Assembly: GCA_018303845.1 (NCBI GenBank)
Contig: JAGVXH010000003.1
Coordinates: 186,001 to 250,000 of the forward strand
DNA length: 64,000 bases
Origin: Candidatus Pacearchaeota archaeon
Lineage (GTDB): Archaea; Nanobdellota; Nanobdellia; Pacearchaeales; GW2011-AR1
Direction of reading: 5' to 3'
Made by a program: the position numbers and the translations under genes
Notes under the pieces: generated by a model
The model's input: the letters and a program-made list of their open reading frames with translations, nothing else
Databases searched by the model: none
What the model was told of the DNA's origin: nothing
In this document: piece after piece, positions 1 to 8,766 of the stretch
Layout: the number at the start of each line of letters is the position of its first letter
How positions within the stretch are numbered: position 1 is the first letter of the stretch

Positions 1-1050
1 AATCCCAGCCTCCTGGTTTCTAGCCCCAGTCGCAACTTCATTCTTCAACCCAACAATCTCACTTTCCAATCCCAAAACCCCATCCATCTTAACGACCAAT
101 TTCTCTAAGTCCGCATTAACCTTATCGGCCCCTTCTTTATTTTCCCTATCAATCCGCCTAGACAATCCCAATATCTCAGAATCAAATTTCCCCACAAAAT
201 TCCTCAACCCCTCATCAAACTTTTTCAAACTCTCACTAACTTCATTTCTATTCCCAACAAAAACCTTACCCATATCACCACTAAATCTCTCAAAATCCTC
301 CTTCGCCCTCTTCTTAAAATCCTCAATCTCAAACCCAAGCTTTCTAGAAACCCCACTAACCTCGTCGGACAACTTAATGGAAAGCACATTCAAATTATCC
401 TTAACCCTTCCAAGCTCTCTCTCCAATTTAACCTTCTCCTCCAACCGAACCGAATCATCTGCCAACTTTTCCAAAACCAAAACTTTCTTCTCTAACTCAG
501 CCGTAGAATTCTTCAAAATCTTTTTATCAAGCTCATTAAACTCACTTCCCATCAATCTAGAAATTCCCTCAACTTCACTCTTGAGCCTGGCCAAAGAATC
601 TTCAACACTAATAAACCGACTATTCGTATTCGCCTCAACCCCTTTCCCCAAATCCTTAATCTCCCTAGCAATACTAGAAGAAACACTTTTCACCTCAAAA
701 TTCAACTTCTTAATACTCTCCTCAATCTCATCTCTTCTCAAATTCAAATCTTCCCGCGCACCCTTAGACAACTCCCTAATCTCCATCTCCAAATTCTTAG
801 TCACAGCCTCAATCTCTCTCTTTAGTCTACTAGAACTCCCTTCCATTTCCCCAGCAAACCGAGCCGAAAAATCACTCACATTATTTCTCAAAGAAAGTAA
901 CTCCTTCTCTAGCTTAACCTTATCATCAACACGAACCGAATTGTCAACCCTAGAAGAAATCAACCGCAACTCACTTTCAATCTCATTCAACCTATGAACT
1001 AGAGGCCGAGCCCCCTCACCACTTTTCATTTCTTCATCTTTATCCCTCAT
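1..1050 (-). CDS. Coiled-coil protein, 3' end beyond window
   Basis: An open frame runs from an ATG at 1050 to the left edge without a stop (350 codons visible). The translation starts MRDKDEEMKSG and is dominated by charged heptads rich in L, E, K and V, as in SMC-like or other long coiled-coil proteins. No ATPase motif is visible, so it may be only a structural rod. It resembles the coiled-coil part of the gene at 1817-4216, on the same strand, and may be a paralogue. Function unknown; that it is a real gene is well supported by length and amphipathic periodicity. Confidence 0.75.
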   Translation of the reverse strand, partial: MRDKDEEMKSGEGARPLVHRLNEIESELRLISSRVDNSVRVDDKVKLEKELLSLRNNVSDFSARFAGEMEGSSSRLKREIEAVTKNLEMEIRELSKGAREDLNLRRDEIEESIKKLNFEVKSVSSSIAREIKDLGKGVEANTNSRFISVEDSLARLKSEVEGISRLMGSEFNELDKKILKNSTAELEKKVLVLEKLADDSVRLEEKVKLERELGRVKDNLNVLSIKLSDEVSGVSRKLGFEIEDFKKRAKEDFERFSGDMGKVFVGNRNEVSESLKKFDEGLRNFVGKFDSEILGLSRRIDRENKEGADKVNADLEKLVVKMDGVLGLESEIVGLKNEVATGARNQEAGI

Positions 1051-1211
1051 ATCTAGTTTCTTTCCCAGTACCACAAACAAACATCGCAAACAAAAAATAT
1101 ATACAGCATGGCGAACATATTCTCATCAAATATCAATATACAAAATTCCCCACAACTCATTATCATCCTCAATTAAAATAAATCTTAATAAAAAAGAAAG
1201 CTTTACAAAAT

Positions 1212-1706
1212 CTACTTTAATAATAATCTTTCTGCCTCTCTAACCCTATCAACAAGAACGAAATCTTTATTGCGATTATTATTCCCAGGATAGATTACTC
1301 CCAAACCACTACCTTGTTCAGAAATTGATTCTCCAAAGACCTCAGATAATGGTTCACTGAATTCAATACTTTCAGACGAATATCCAACTTCATAAAGTGA
1401 TGGAACTGGAGGTAACTTTTTATATCTCATATATTGCGAACCTGATACCGCCAACACTCGCATCATTTCAAAAACCATATCCGACAAACTAGACAGATGT
1501 GAATTATCAAGAGACTTAAAATGTTCACCGTTATCCTCCCACACTTTATCCGCAAGCCCTCCAATCATTCTTAGCATAACAATCTCAGTAGATAACTTTT
1601 GTTCCAATGCTCCCTTTACCGAATCTAACTCGGTTATAGTCGCATATTCCGAATTCATCTCCTGAAATAATCTTCTAATATCCTTTACATATTTTATAGC
1701 TTCCAT
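1212..1706 (-). CDS. Hypothetical protein, 164 aa
   Basis: I do not recognise this family. The protein is mostly helical at the N terminus (MEAIKYVKDIRRLF) with a polar, Ser/Gly-rich C-terminal third. No signal peptide or membrane segment is visible. A TATA-like run near 1725-1733 lies about 25 bases before the ATG, supporting the start and leaderless expression. It sits between two coiled-coil genes on the same strand. Confidence 0.7.
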   Translation of the reverse strand: MEAIKYVKDIRRLFQEMNSEYATITELDSVKGALEQKLSTEIVMLRMIGGLADKVWEDNGEHFKSLDNSHLSSLSDMVFEMMRVLAVSGSQYMRYKKLPPVPSLYEVGYSSESIEFSEPLSEVFGESISEQGSGLGVIYPGNNNRNKDFVLVDRVREAERLLLK

Positions 1707-1789
1707 AAATTAGGCAACAATAAAAATTATATAAAATTATTGGTAGTATACTGCAACTAAATAATTAACAATTATCCCAACCCATACCC

Positions 1790-1820
1790 TAACGGCTAAC
1801 AGCTAACAACTAACAGCTAG
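1790..1820 (+). repeat. Tandem 7-base repeat, GCTAACA type
   Basis: About four imperfect copies of a 7-base unit (GCTAACA, ACTAACA). The array touches the 3' end of the minus-strand gene at 1817-4216, and the TAG stop codon of that gene is formed by the CTAG at the array's edge. Related arrays occur at 18923, 50524, 54923 and 56897. Confidence 0.85.
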
Positions 1821-4216
1821 TCCCCATACAATCCTCTCCTCAATTCCAAAATCTCCCCCTCCAATCCTTCAATCTTCCCCTCCAAATTCTCCCCCACAAC
1901 CTCATTCACCTTCATCTTCAAAACTTCCAAATCTCCCCTAATCAAATCCAAATCCCCAATCTTCGACCTTAACTGAATAACACTCGGAACCAAATTCCCC
2001 TCAACACTATTCTCGATCGCACTAACCTTAGGACCAAAAATCCGCAACTCTCCCCTCATGCCAGCAAGTAAACTATTAATCGACTCCAATCCCCTCTCAT
2101 TAGAATTAATCTTATCAAACATCATACTCTTCCCCTCACGAAGCGCCTTAATCTCCTCGCCAAACAACGCCAAACTCTTCAACTTATCCTTAACCATCAT
2201 CTCCATCTCATCCCGCGCAATCTTCAACTTCTTAATCGTAACATCATCCCGATCCGTCACATTAAACTCCAGCCTATCAATTCTGCTCTTCAAATCCCCT
2301 TCAAGCTTATTTTCCAAACTAGACAAAACTCCCTTAACAGCGTCAATCTCCGCAATATTCCCAGAAATCAAATTCTCAAAATCCTTATGCACATTCCTAA
2401 AAGAAACAATATCATCCTTCAACTTCGCAAAATCTCGAGCTCTCAAATCCAACTCCCGAACATCCTGCTCCGTAGTAGCAAGCCTACCAAAAATATTCGT
2501 CTTCGCTTCCTGCAAATTTTCTAATGACTTCTCAATCCGCGAACTCTCAAACTTATGTTGCAAATCAGCAACAGACTTAACCAAATTCACAAACTCTTTT
2601 CCCTCAGCATAATCCTTAAACTTCACCGCATGCTCATTCACAACCTTAGTCAAATTATTCAAATCCTTATACATCGCCTCACGATCAAGCCTCTTCAAAA
2701 CCCCGTCAATTTCCTCAAGCCTCTTCTTAGAATTCTTAATCAATTCCAAATAAGCACTTTCACTAATCTTCTTAGCCTTATAGTCATCATTCGTCTTATC
2801 CACATACAACTCCAACCTTCTTCTCTCCTCCAGCAACTCGCCCGAACCCTTCGTCTTAAAATCCAATTGCTCAAGCCTTTCCGAAACCTTCACGACCTCC
2901 GCCTCGAGAACCGCAATAGATTTTCCAAAATCTTCCTTTGAAACTCCAAACTTCTGCGCCTGAATATCCTTCCTAAAATTATCTAAATCATCTTTACTCG
3001 CAAGCTTATCCATATCCGTCGACAACTTATCCGCAGTAATCATCAACTCCTGTGCAATCGCGTCCGTCTTGTCAACCTTCGCAATCTGATTCTTAAACAT
3101 CAAAACTTTCTCATTCAACTCCGAAAAAATATGCTCCGACTTCGCCGCAATCCGGTCAGTATACCGCTTCGACTCATCAATTTTCACAACCTCTTCCTTA
3201 ATATTATTCAAACTATCAATCAAATTATCAAAGTCCTTAATTCGCGCCATTCGAGCTCGATAACCTGAAACCTCATCCATCAGCGTCGCAATTTGATTCT
3301 CCAATTTCTCAATCTTCACGTCCCGCTTCTCTAACTCCATTGCCGACTTCTCAAGTTTAATCGCAATCTCATTTGGCTTAATATCTCCAATCGCATCATT
3401 AATCCTTTCAAATCCAGACTGCACCTCATTAAAATCCCGTTCCTTATCAAGCAACATCTGCCTAAGTTCACCAATTCTTTCCGCCAAATCTCCAACTCTA
3501 GCATCACTCGACTTCCTAAACTGATCAAACATATCAAGCTTCCCATCAATCTTTTCAATCGTCATCAAAATATCATTGATACTCTTGGACTTCTCAACTT
3601 CCTTCCCCTCGCCCTCCGCAGACTCAGTCGCAACAACACCTTCCTCCGCTAACAACTCCGCAACCGACTTCCCCTTGGCCTCGGGCCTCACTTCATCAGC
3701 CCCCTCCGCCGCCTTCTTACTCTTAATCCCCACATCTAAAATATTTTTCTCTTCTTCCTTATTTTCCTGCCCTTCTTCCTTATTGCTTATACCTTCCTCC
3801 TTGTTGCTTGTACCTTCCTCCTTGTTGCTTGTACCTTCCTCCTTGTTGCTTAGATAAGGAGTAAGCTCTTTAACTCTAGAATAAACCTCATTCGCCATCT
3901 GCGCCGAATCCTTAATCTTCTTCAGCCGCTCTCCTAAAACCCTATCTCCAACAGAATTCGTAACCCACCAAGAAAAATCATTTTTATTCTCATTAACATG
4001 TTTCTCAAAATCATCCTCACTTACCGTAGCCAAATAATCCCCCAGCTCTCTCAGCCCAACAATAATTTTTTTCCCTTCCCCAATTTTAAACCCAATCTCA
4101 GCCTGCACATCTTTCAAAACCTGCTTCGCCACTTCGGCCCGATTTTCTTCTTCCTCTTTCCCGCCAAACATTTTCCCAATCTTTTCAAAAAATCCCCCAG
4201 ACTCTTCATCGACCAT
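1817..4216 (-). CDS. DUF5752-like N-terminal domain fused to long coiled coil
   Basis: 799 aa. Residues about 40-110 contain a segment (ELGDYLATVSEDDFEKHV then NDFSWWV) that I recognise as like DUF5752, a domain common in DPANN archaea. Residues about 120-160 hold four copies of a 7-residue repeat (SNKEEGT) encoded by a 21-base tandem repeat. The remainder to the C terminus is continuous coiled coil with SMC-like composition but no ATP-binding motifs. Probably a cytoplasmic or nucleoid-associated scaffold; the function is inference. The stop codon lies in a 7-base repeat. Confidence 0.85.
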   Translation of the reverse strand: MVDEESGGFFEKIGKMFGGKEEEENRAEVAKQVLKDVQAEIGFKIGEGKKIIVGLRELGDYLATVSEDDFEKHVNENKNDFSWWVTNSVGDRVLGERLKKIKDSAQMANEVYSRVKELTPYLSNKEEGTSNKEEGTSNKEEGISNKEEGQENKEEEKNILDVGIKSKKAAEGADEVRPEAKGKSVAELLAEEGVVATESAEGEGKEVEKSKSINDILMTIEKIDGKLDMFDQFRKSSDARVGDLAERIGELRQMLLDKERDFNEVQSGFERINDAIGDIKPNEIAIKLEKSAMELEKRDVKIEKLENQIATLMDEVSGYRARMARIKDFDNLIDSLNNIKEEVVKIDESKRYTDRIAAKSEHIFSELNEKVLMFKNQIAKVDKTDAIAQELMITADKLSTDMDKLASKDDLDNFRKDIQAQKFGVSKEDFGKSIAVLEAEVVKVSERLEQLDFKTKGSGELLEERRRLELYVDKTNDDYKAKKISESAYLELIKNSKKRLEEIDGVLKRLDREAMYKDLNNLTKVVNEHAVKFKDYAEGKEFVNLVKSVADLQHKFESSRIEKSLENLQEAKTNIFGRLATTEQDVRELDLRARDFAKLKDDIVSFRNVHKDFENLISGNIAEIDAVKGVLSSLENKLEGDLKSRIDRLEFNVTDRDDVTIKKLKIARDEMEMMVKDKLKSLALFGEEIKALREGKSMMFDKINSNERGLESINSLLAGMRGELRIFGPKVSAIENSVEGNLVPSVIQLRSKIGDLDLIRGDLEVLKMKVNEVVGENLEGKIEGLEGEILELRRGLYGD
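3763..3852 (-). repeat. In-frame 21-base tandem repeat encoding SNKEEG(T/I)
   Basis: About four copies of a 21-base unit (three 7-base units) inside the coiled-coil gene. The repeat keeps the frame and encodes SNKEEGT-type heptapeptides. A related segment (DKEEGISDKDDG) occurs in the unrelated GTPase gene near 16701-16763. Confidence 0.85.
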
Positions 4217-4300
4217 CTACAAAAAACCCCTCCGACATACCATAAACAACAACAGAATCAAAAATTCAAATACCTCGACACGAACATATTCAATACAAAA

Positions 4301-5056
4301 TCATCGAAGTCCCAACCTTCCCCTCTGCCAATCATCAATAACCCGAACCGCACACCTATCCTCATCAACCGAGCCACCCTTAACTAAAAATCCCTTCGCC
4401 TTACCAATCTCCAAAAAAACATCATAATCACTCATTCCCTCCAAAACTTTCACGCCATAAAACTTCTCCAAAACTTTCAAATTCCTCTCAAGCAAAAACT
4501 CCACAATCTTCAAAGCAACCTTCTCTGGATTCCTAATCTTATGCGGGTCCTTCGAAGCTGTAAGTCCAATCTTAATCTTATCATCTCCCGACGGGATAAC
4601 CCCAGGCGAATCCATAATCCGAAGCTTACCACATCTAATCCACTCAGTCTTCCGCGTCGTCCCAGAAACAGACCTTACCTTAACCTCAGCACCCGGAACA
4701 AGCGCATTAATCAAACTCGACTTCCCAGCATTAGGATAACCAACAATGCCCACCCTTAAACTCTCTCGCTTAAAGCCCGCAGCCATTTCATCCAAACCTT
4801 TCTTAAGCGAAACAATCCCTCTCCTCTTAAGCGCCGAAACAAAAAAACCGTTAGGATAATCCTTCCTCAAAACCTTCAAATCATCCTCGCCAACCAAATC
4901 ACACTTATTAAAAATATAAACCAAATCTTTCTCCATTTTCAAAACCTTATCGACAATCTCAGAATTAGCAGCAATCTCTGGCATCCGCGCATCAAGCACC
5001 AGCAACACCACGTCGCTATTCCGAAGCACATTCAACACAACCGGCCAAAATCCCAT
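4301..5056 (-). CDS. Circularly permuted GTPase, YlqF/RbgA-like
   Basis: 251 aa from the ATG at 5056. GTPase motifs are in permuted order: G4 (NKCD) near residue 53, then G1 (GYPNAGKSS) near 110, then G3 (DSPG) near 148. This is the order of the YlqF/YawG family, whose members act in ribosome large-subunit assembly. A TATA-like box at 5079-5087 is about 25 bases before this ATG; a TTG 15 bases upstream is less likely. A second member is at 16498-17523. The C-terminal helical region after the G domain is typical of the family. Confidence 0.88.
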   Translation of the reverse strand: MGFWPVVLNVLRNSDVVLLVLDARMPEIAANSEIVDKVLKMEKDLVYIFNKCDLVGEDDLKVLRKDYPNGFFVSALKRRGIVSLKKGLDEMAAGFKRESLRVGIVGYPNAGKSSLINALVPGAEVKVRSVSGTTRKTEWIRCGKLRIMDSPGVIPSGDDKIKIGLTASKDPHKIRNPEKVALKIVEFLLERNLKVLEKFYGVKVLEGMSDYDVFLEIGKAKGFLVKGGSVDEDRCAVRVIDDWQRGRLGLR

Positions 5057-5196
5057 AGTAAAACAAACCAAACCAGAATTATAAACCTTTAGAAAATCTC
5101 CAGAAGAAATAAACTAATTTCCACTCCAGAACCTATGGAACATGTAGAGAAGTTCGTTTAATCTCTTGTTAAGTGAAATTTTTGAATTGCTTATTT

Positions 5197-7173
5197 TTAG
5201 AGGGGGATTTTTTTACTTGAAGAACATTTACGACACCAACTACCCCTACGAATACTATCCGGGACAGCTTCCCAGATATGACCAGCATTACATTTCCATT
5301 TGAGTTTAGTTCTTGCATTAATATATTTAGATGAAAGACACTCTCCTCCTTTTTCTTTTGCAATCTTTTTCATATCTTCAATAGTTAATTTCTTATTTCT
5401 AGAGCAAACAGGGCACCAATGACCTTGACGAACACAATCATAAGAAGTTTCCCAAATGTGGCCTTTTGAACATTCCCATTTAAGTGGTGATTTATGGTCT
5501 TTATATGATGAAGAAATACATTTTCCCTCATTCTTCTTAGCTAGTTTATGTGCGTGTTCCAAAGTTAATTTCTTTTTTCCACTACATTCTGGGCACCAAA
5601 CATCTTTTTTTATATGAGACCATTTCTGTTCCCAAACGTGTCCCTCCTTACACTTCCATTTAAGACTACATGAAGAACTGATGAACTTATCTGATAAGCA
5701 ATAACCCTCTTTTCCTCTGGCAAATTCATTCATATCATCTATATTATATTTTCTAAGACATTTTTTAATTCGTTCAACTGCACATTTCGGACACCACGTA
5801 CCTGCATACATTACTGAATAAGCAGTGGTTTTGAATATATGCCCTTCTTTACATTTCCAAGCGTATTTATCTTTAATAGATGAAAACTCTTTAGACAATA
5901 ACTCTCCTCCTTTTTCTTTTGCAATCTTTTTCAAATAATCTAAAGAATATTTTTTTGATCCTTTTCTGTTTTCAATTGCACAGACTGGACACCATTTGCC
6001 ACTAGTTATATTGGACGAAGAAGCATTCCATTCATGACCTTCCCTACATTGCCACTTTAGATGTTCCTTCTGATTAATATATCTCTCTGACAGACATTTA
6101 CCACCCTTTGATTTTGCGATTTCTTTCATTTCCTTAATTTTTTCAGGTGAATAGATGTTCCAGAGCTTATAATTTAATTCTTCAGTAATCTTTGGAACTT
6201 TAATATAATTTTCCTTCGCTTTTTTTATAATATACCTACCCATATCTTCAAACTGAACTGTATAAGGCACTTCAATTAGAACTATTTTCCTTTCTTTACA
6301 AAGCGTATGTTTCAATTTATCATCAATTTTTCTTTTTTTAACATACTCTTTCCCCTTTTTTCTAAAATAACCTATGTCCTCATAATGTTGTCTTCCATTA
6401 TATTCAAATGCTAGTTTTAATTTATCAGAAAAACCATCAAGTTCCATTCTGCTTCCCTTAGAGCTGATTAGCCACCTTGGTCTTTTCTTCGTAAATTTTT
6501 CTCCAAAAATCTTCTCGAAATATTTTTTACATATCCTCTCACTTACACCTGTTGAACAAATTGGACACCATGTTTTTTCTCTTTTTAGACTAAATGGAGT
6601 AGACCACCAAATGTGACCTTCTTTACATTGCCATTTCATCTTTGTAGTCATATTAACATACTCTTTTGATAAGCATTTTCCATCCCGTTGTTGCGCCAGC
6701 TCTTGCATTTCTTCAAGAGTCCTTAATGCTGTAGGTCCCTTTCTTGTTTGGATTACATTTTTAATTCCACAAATAGGACACCAGCGGTTATTTTTAATAT
6801 GCGATGGAGATGCTTCCCAAGTATGGCCTTCCTTACATTGCCATTTCAATTTACTTCTAGAATTTACATATTGATCAGATAAGCATTTCCCACACTTTCT
6901 GTTTGCTAACGCTTTAAGATTGTTTAATTCATTTTTTCGAAATTTAGAGGCATCACCAAATTGATTTACCCATTTCCCCTTTCTCGCTTCATTTGTGCAC
7001 TGCTTACACCAAGCCCCTTGCTGAACAACATTCCAAGTATTTCTAAATTGATGCCCTTTACTGCATTCCCAATCAAGTTTAGTATGAGCATTTTTATATT
7101 CTTTAGAAAGACATTTACCATTTTTCTTATTGGCAAAATCATTCATATCTTTGATGTTATATTTGACCTGCAT
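5197..7173 (-). CDS. Zinc-ribbon repeat protein with central endonuclease-like domain
   Basis: 658 aa. Eight repeats of about 55-70 residues follow the pattern GKCLS..Y.N...KLKW.C..GH.W......I....WCP.C, giving a C...C-H...C..C treble-clef/zinc-ribbon (DUF4379-like). Three repeats are N-terminal and five C-terminal. Between them (about residues 210-330) lies a domain with ELDGF, AFEYNGRQHY and a downstream K-rich helix, resembling small PD-(D/E)XK or Vsr-like nucleases. Such proteins occur in large viruses and mobile elements, so a homing or defence nuclease is plausible (inference). TATA-like runs at 7183-7202 support the start. Palindromic element A lies immediately upstream. Confidence 0.85.
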   Translation of the reverse strand: MQVKYNIKDMNDFANKKNGKCLSKEYKNAHTKLDWECSKGHQFRNTWNVVQQGAWCKQCTNEARKGKWVNQFGDASKFRKNELNNLKALANRKCGKCLSDQYVNSRSKLKWQCKEGHTWEASPSHIKNNRWCPICGIKNVIQTRKGPTALRTLEEMQELAQQRDGKCLSKEYVNMTTKMKWQCKEGHIWWSTPFSLKREKTWCPICSTGVSERICKKYFEKIFGEKFTKKRPRWLISSKGSRMELDGFSDKLKLAFEYNGRQHYEDIGYFRKKGKEYVKKRKIDDKLKHTLCKERKIVLIEVPYTVQFEDMGRYIIKKAKENYIKVPKITEELNYKLWNIYSPEKIKEMKEIAKSKGGKCLSERYINQKEHLKWQCREGHEWNASSSNITSGKWCPVCAIENRKGSKKYSLDYLKKIAKEKGGELLSKEFSSIKDKYAWKCKEGHIFKTTAYSVMYAGTWCPKCAVERIKKCLRKYNIDDMNEFARGKEGYCLSDKFISSSCSLKWKCKEGHVWEQKWSHIKKDVWCPECSGKKKLTLEHAHKLAKKNEGKCISSSYKDHKSPLKWECSKGHIWETSYDCVRQGHWCPVCSRNKKLTIEDMKKIAKEKGGECLSSKYINARTKLKWKCNAGHIWEAVPDSIRRGSWCRKCSSSKKIPL

Positions 7174-7185
7174 AATTTTAAATAA

Positions 7186-7523
7186 AACAAACTGATATAA
7201 AAAGTATCGTAAAAAATCCCCCTCTTTGTTCTTCGAACATTTACACTCCCTTCGGTCGAAATTAATATACGCAATTCAAAAACTCAAGGGGACGTTGCAC
7301 TTTCGCTTTGCTCACCCTCACTTAACAGGGCTTATGCGGAAACCTCGTTGCACTTCGGTTTCCCAAATTGCTCGCCAGGAGGTCGGAATTTTCTGGGTTG
7401 CCTGAAAATTCCTCCACTCGGCTCGCAACTTCGCATAAGCCCGGTGTTCAACGAAATTGAGAAAAAGACTAAAATTTGGAAGAGGGAAAAAAGTTTATAT
7501 ACTATTCTTAAATACTAACACAT
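7186..7523. other. Non-coding gap with palindromic element A
   Basis: No gene is visible here. The gap holds the nested palindrome at 7324-7448, a 17-base sequence at 7266-7282 that is repeated exactly at 8595-8611, and the TATA-like box (about 7491-7500) of the gene at 7524. Confidence 0.7.
7324..7448 (+). repeat. Nested palindromic element A
   Basis: An outer stem pairs GGGCTTATGCG (7328-7338) with CGCATAAGCCC (7432-7442). Inside are two hairpins: GGAAACC/GGTTTCC (7338-7344, 7357-7363) and GGAATTTTC/GAAAATTCC (7385-7393, 7404-7412) with loop TGGGTTGCCT. Element B at 8526-8611 shares the GTTGCACTTCG word and a hairpin with nearly the same loop. It could be a mobile-element end, a recombination site or a structured RNA. 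Confidence 0.7.
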
Positions 7524-7856
7524 ATGACCGATTTAATTAACAAAGGGACATTAGTTGATCTACCTGTTTTTGATAGATTTCCCTCAGCAGATAAACTTCA
7601 TGACCATGCCGAGATATTTGAAATGGTTTCATTGACTACAAAGCCGATTCCTCAAACTACTCCTTCATATAGTATTCAATATCATGGCGGAATAATTGGG
7701 AGGAATGAAGCAGGTGATGAATTGTATTTTGCTTCAAAAACAATGAAACGTGATGATGGAATTCGTGCTTATCCTAATGTTGAAAGATTACAGGTTGGTA
7801 ACTTAGAGTCATATGTGATTCCAACTGAAAATTCTTATAGAGAATTACATTTGTAA
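7524..7856 (+). CDS. Hypothetical protein, 110 aa
   Basis: I do not recognise this small soluble protein. No membrane segment or metal motif is visible; the second half is beta-rich (SYSIQYHGGIIG, ELYFASKTM). A TATA-like box (TTTATATA) at about 7491-7500 sits 25-30 bases before the ATG. It lies between palindromic elements A and B with a membrane-protein gene, so it may be cargo of an acquired block. Confidence 0.65.
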   Translation: MTDLINKGTLVDLPVFDRFPSADKLHDHAEIFEMVSLTTKPIPQTTPSYSIQYHGGIIGRNEAGDELYFASKTMKRDDGIRAYPNVERLQVGNLESYVIPTENSYRELHL

Positions 7857-7976
7857 CTTTTTGCCCTTAATCCTTTGAATTGATTATGCTTCGCATTTGA
7901 TACGTCTTTTTTATATCCAACAAAATTTAGGGACTCAAACAAAAAACTATATAAAAGAAATAATATAAAAGAACAT

Positions 7977-8459
7977 ATGGAGGACAAATACATATCTATT
8001 AAGTTACAATTAAACATCATCTTATCAATAATTAGTGCAGTTGTTTTATTTTTTTTAATTTTCATAATTATTGAAGATTTTTCCCTATTATTTAGTCCAT
8101 ATTATCAAGTATCTGAAGTTTTGAAATCTTTCTTTTTTAATGTATTTGTTCCTGGAATAATTTTTTCATTAACTTTATTATACTCATCTAAAAAAATTAT
8201 TAAATTTGCTAAAAGTGAAAATTTAAAAGATTATCAATTTAAAAAAATTTTACCTAAAATTTCAATTATTATAGCAATATTGGGAAGTTTATTTTTAGGA
8301 ATAGTTTTATTATCTGAATATATTACAAATCCTACAAATACTGAAGCTGGAATTGCAGTAGCTATGATGTTTATGATTTTTGGACCAATATTCATAATTA
8401 TTACAATTGTATTATGGTTTATAGGGTCATTAATTGATAAACATAACAATAAATGTTAA
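7977..8459 (+). CDS. Four-helix integral membrane protein, unknown
   Basis: 160 aa with hydrophobic segments at about residues 13-35, 54-70, 92-112 and 125-150, and short charged loops. Base composition is very AT-rich. The TATA-like CTATATAAAAG at about 7948-7957 is 25 bases upstream of the ATG. No family recognised. It lies between elements A and B. Confidence 0.7.
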   Translation: MEDKYISIKLQLNIILSIISAVVLFFLIFIIIEDFSLLFSPYYQVSEVLKSFFFNVFVPGIIFSLTLLYSSKKIIKFAKSENLKDYQFKKILPKISIIIAILGSLFLGIVLLSEYITNPTNTEAGIAVAMMFMIFGPIFIIITIVLWFIGSLIDKHNNKC

Positions 8460-8766
8460 AAAAATATTTCAAAACATAAAAATTCGCTCCCTAAATTTTA
8501 CTCTTTACCGTTGGTAGTCAAGGCCGTTGCACTTCGCTCTCCCAAATTGATTTTTGTGGATTGTCTCAAAAATCAACTTCACCAAATGCCCATGTATACG
8601 CAATTCAAAAAATATTTTTTTAATAGAGAACAAGGAACGATAGGCTTTCAAGGTGGAATAAATTTGATTTTTTCTTTATTTAAAGAGGGGATAATATTGT
8701 GTCTTATTACGCTTCGCTACAGAAAACGATTCGTTTAAAAACTTTTTACAATAACTATTAGATATA
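8460..8766. other. Non-coding gap with palindromic element B
   Basis: The gap carries the hairpin element at 8526-8611 and a TATA-like run (about 8732-8740) before the UvrA-like gene. No other gene seen. Confidence 0.6.
8526..8611 (+). repeat. Palindromic element B, related to element A
   Basis: GTTGCACTTCG at 8526-8536 matches 7347-7357 in element A. It is followed by CCCAAATTG and a 10-base perfect stem TTGATTTTTG/CAAAAATCAA (8547-8556, 8567-8576) with loop TGGATTGTCT, 7/10 identical to the loop in element A. The 17-base sequence TATACGCAATTCAAAAA at 8595-8611 is an exact copy of 7266-7282. Elements A and B thus flank two small genes. Confidence 0.75.

Noticed and set aside
377..997. Plus-strand frame of 206 codons rich in Ser/Leu/Phe
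   Set aside because: It is antisense to the long minus-strand coiled-coil frame; the S/L/F-rich composition is what an E/K-rich coiled coil gives on the opposite strand.
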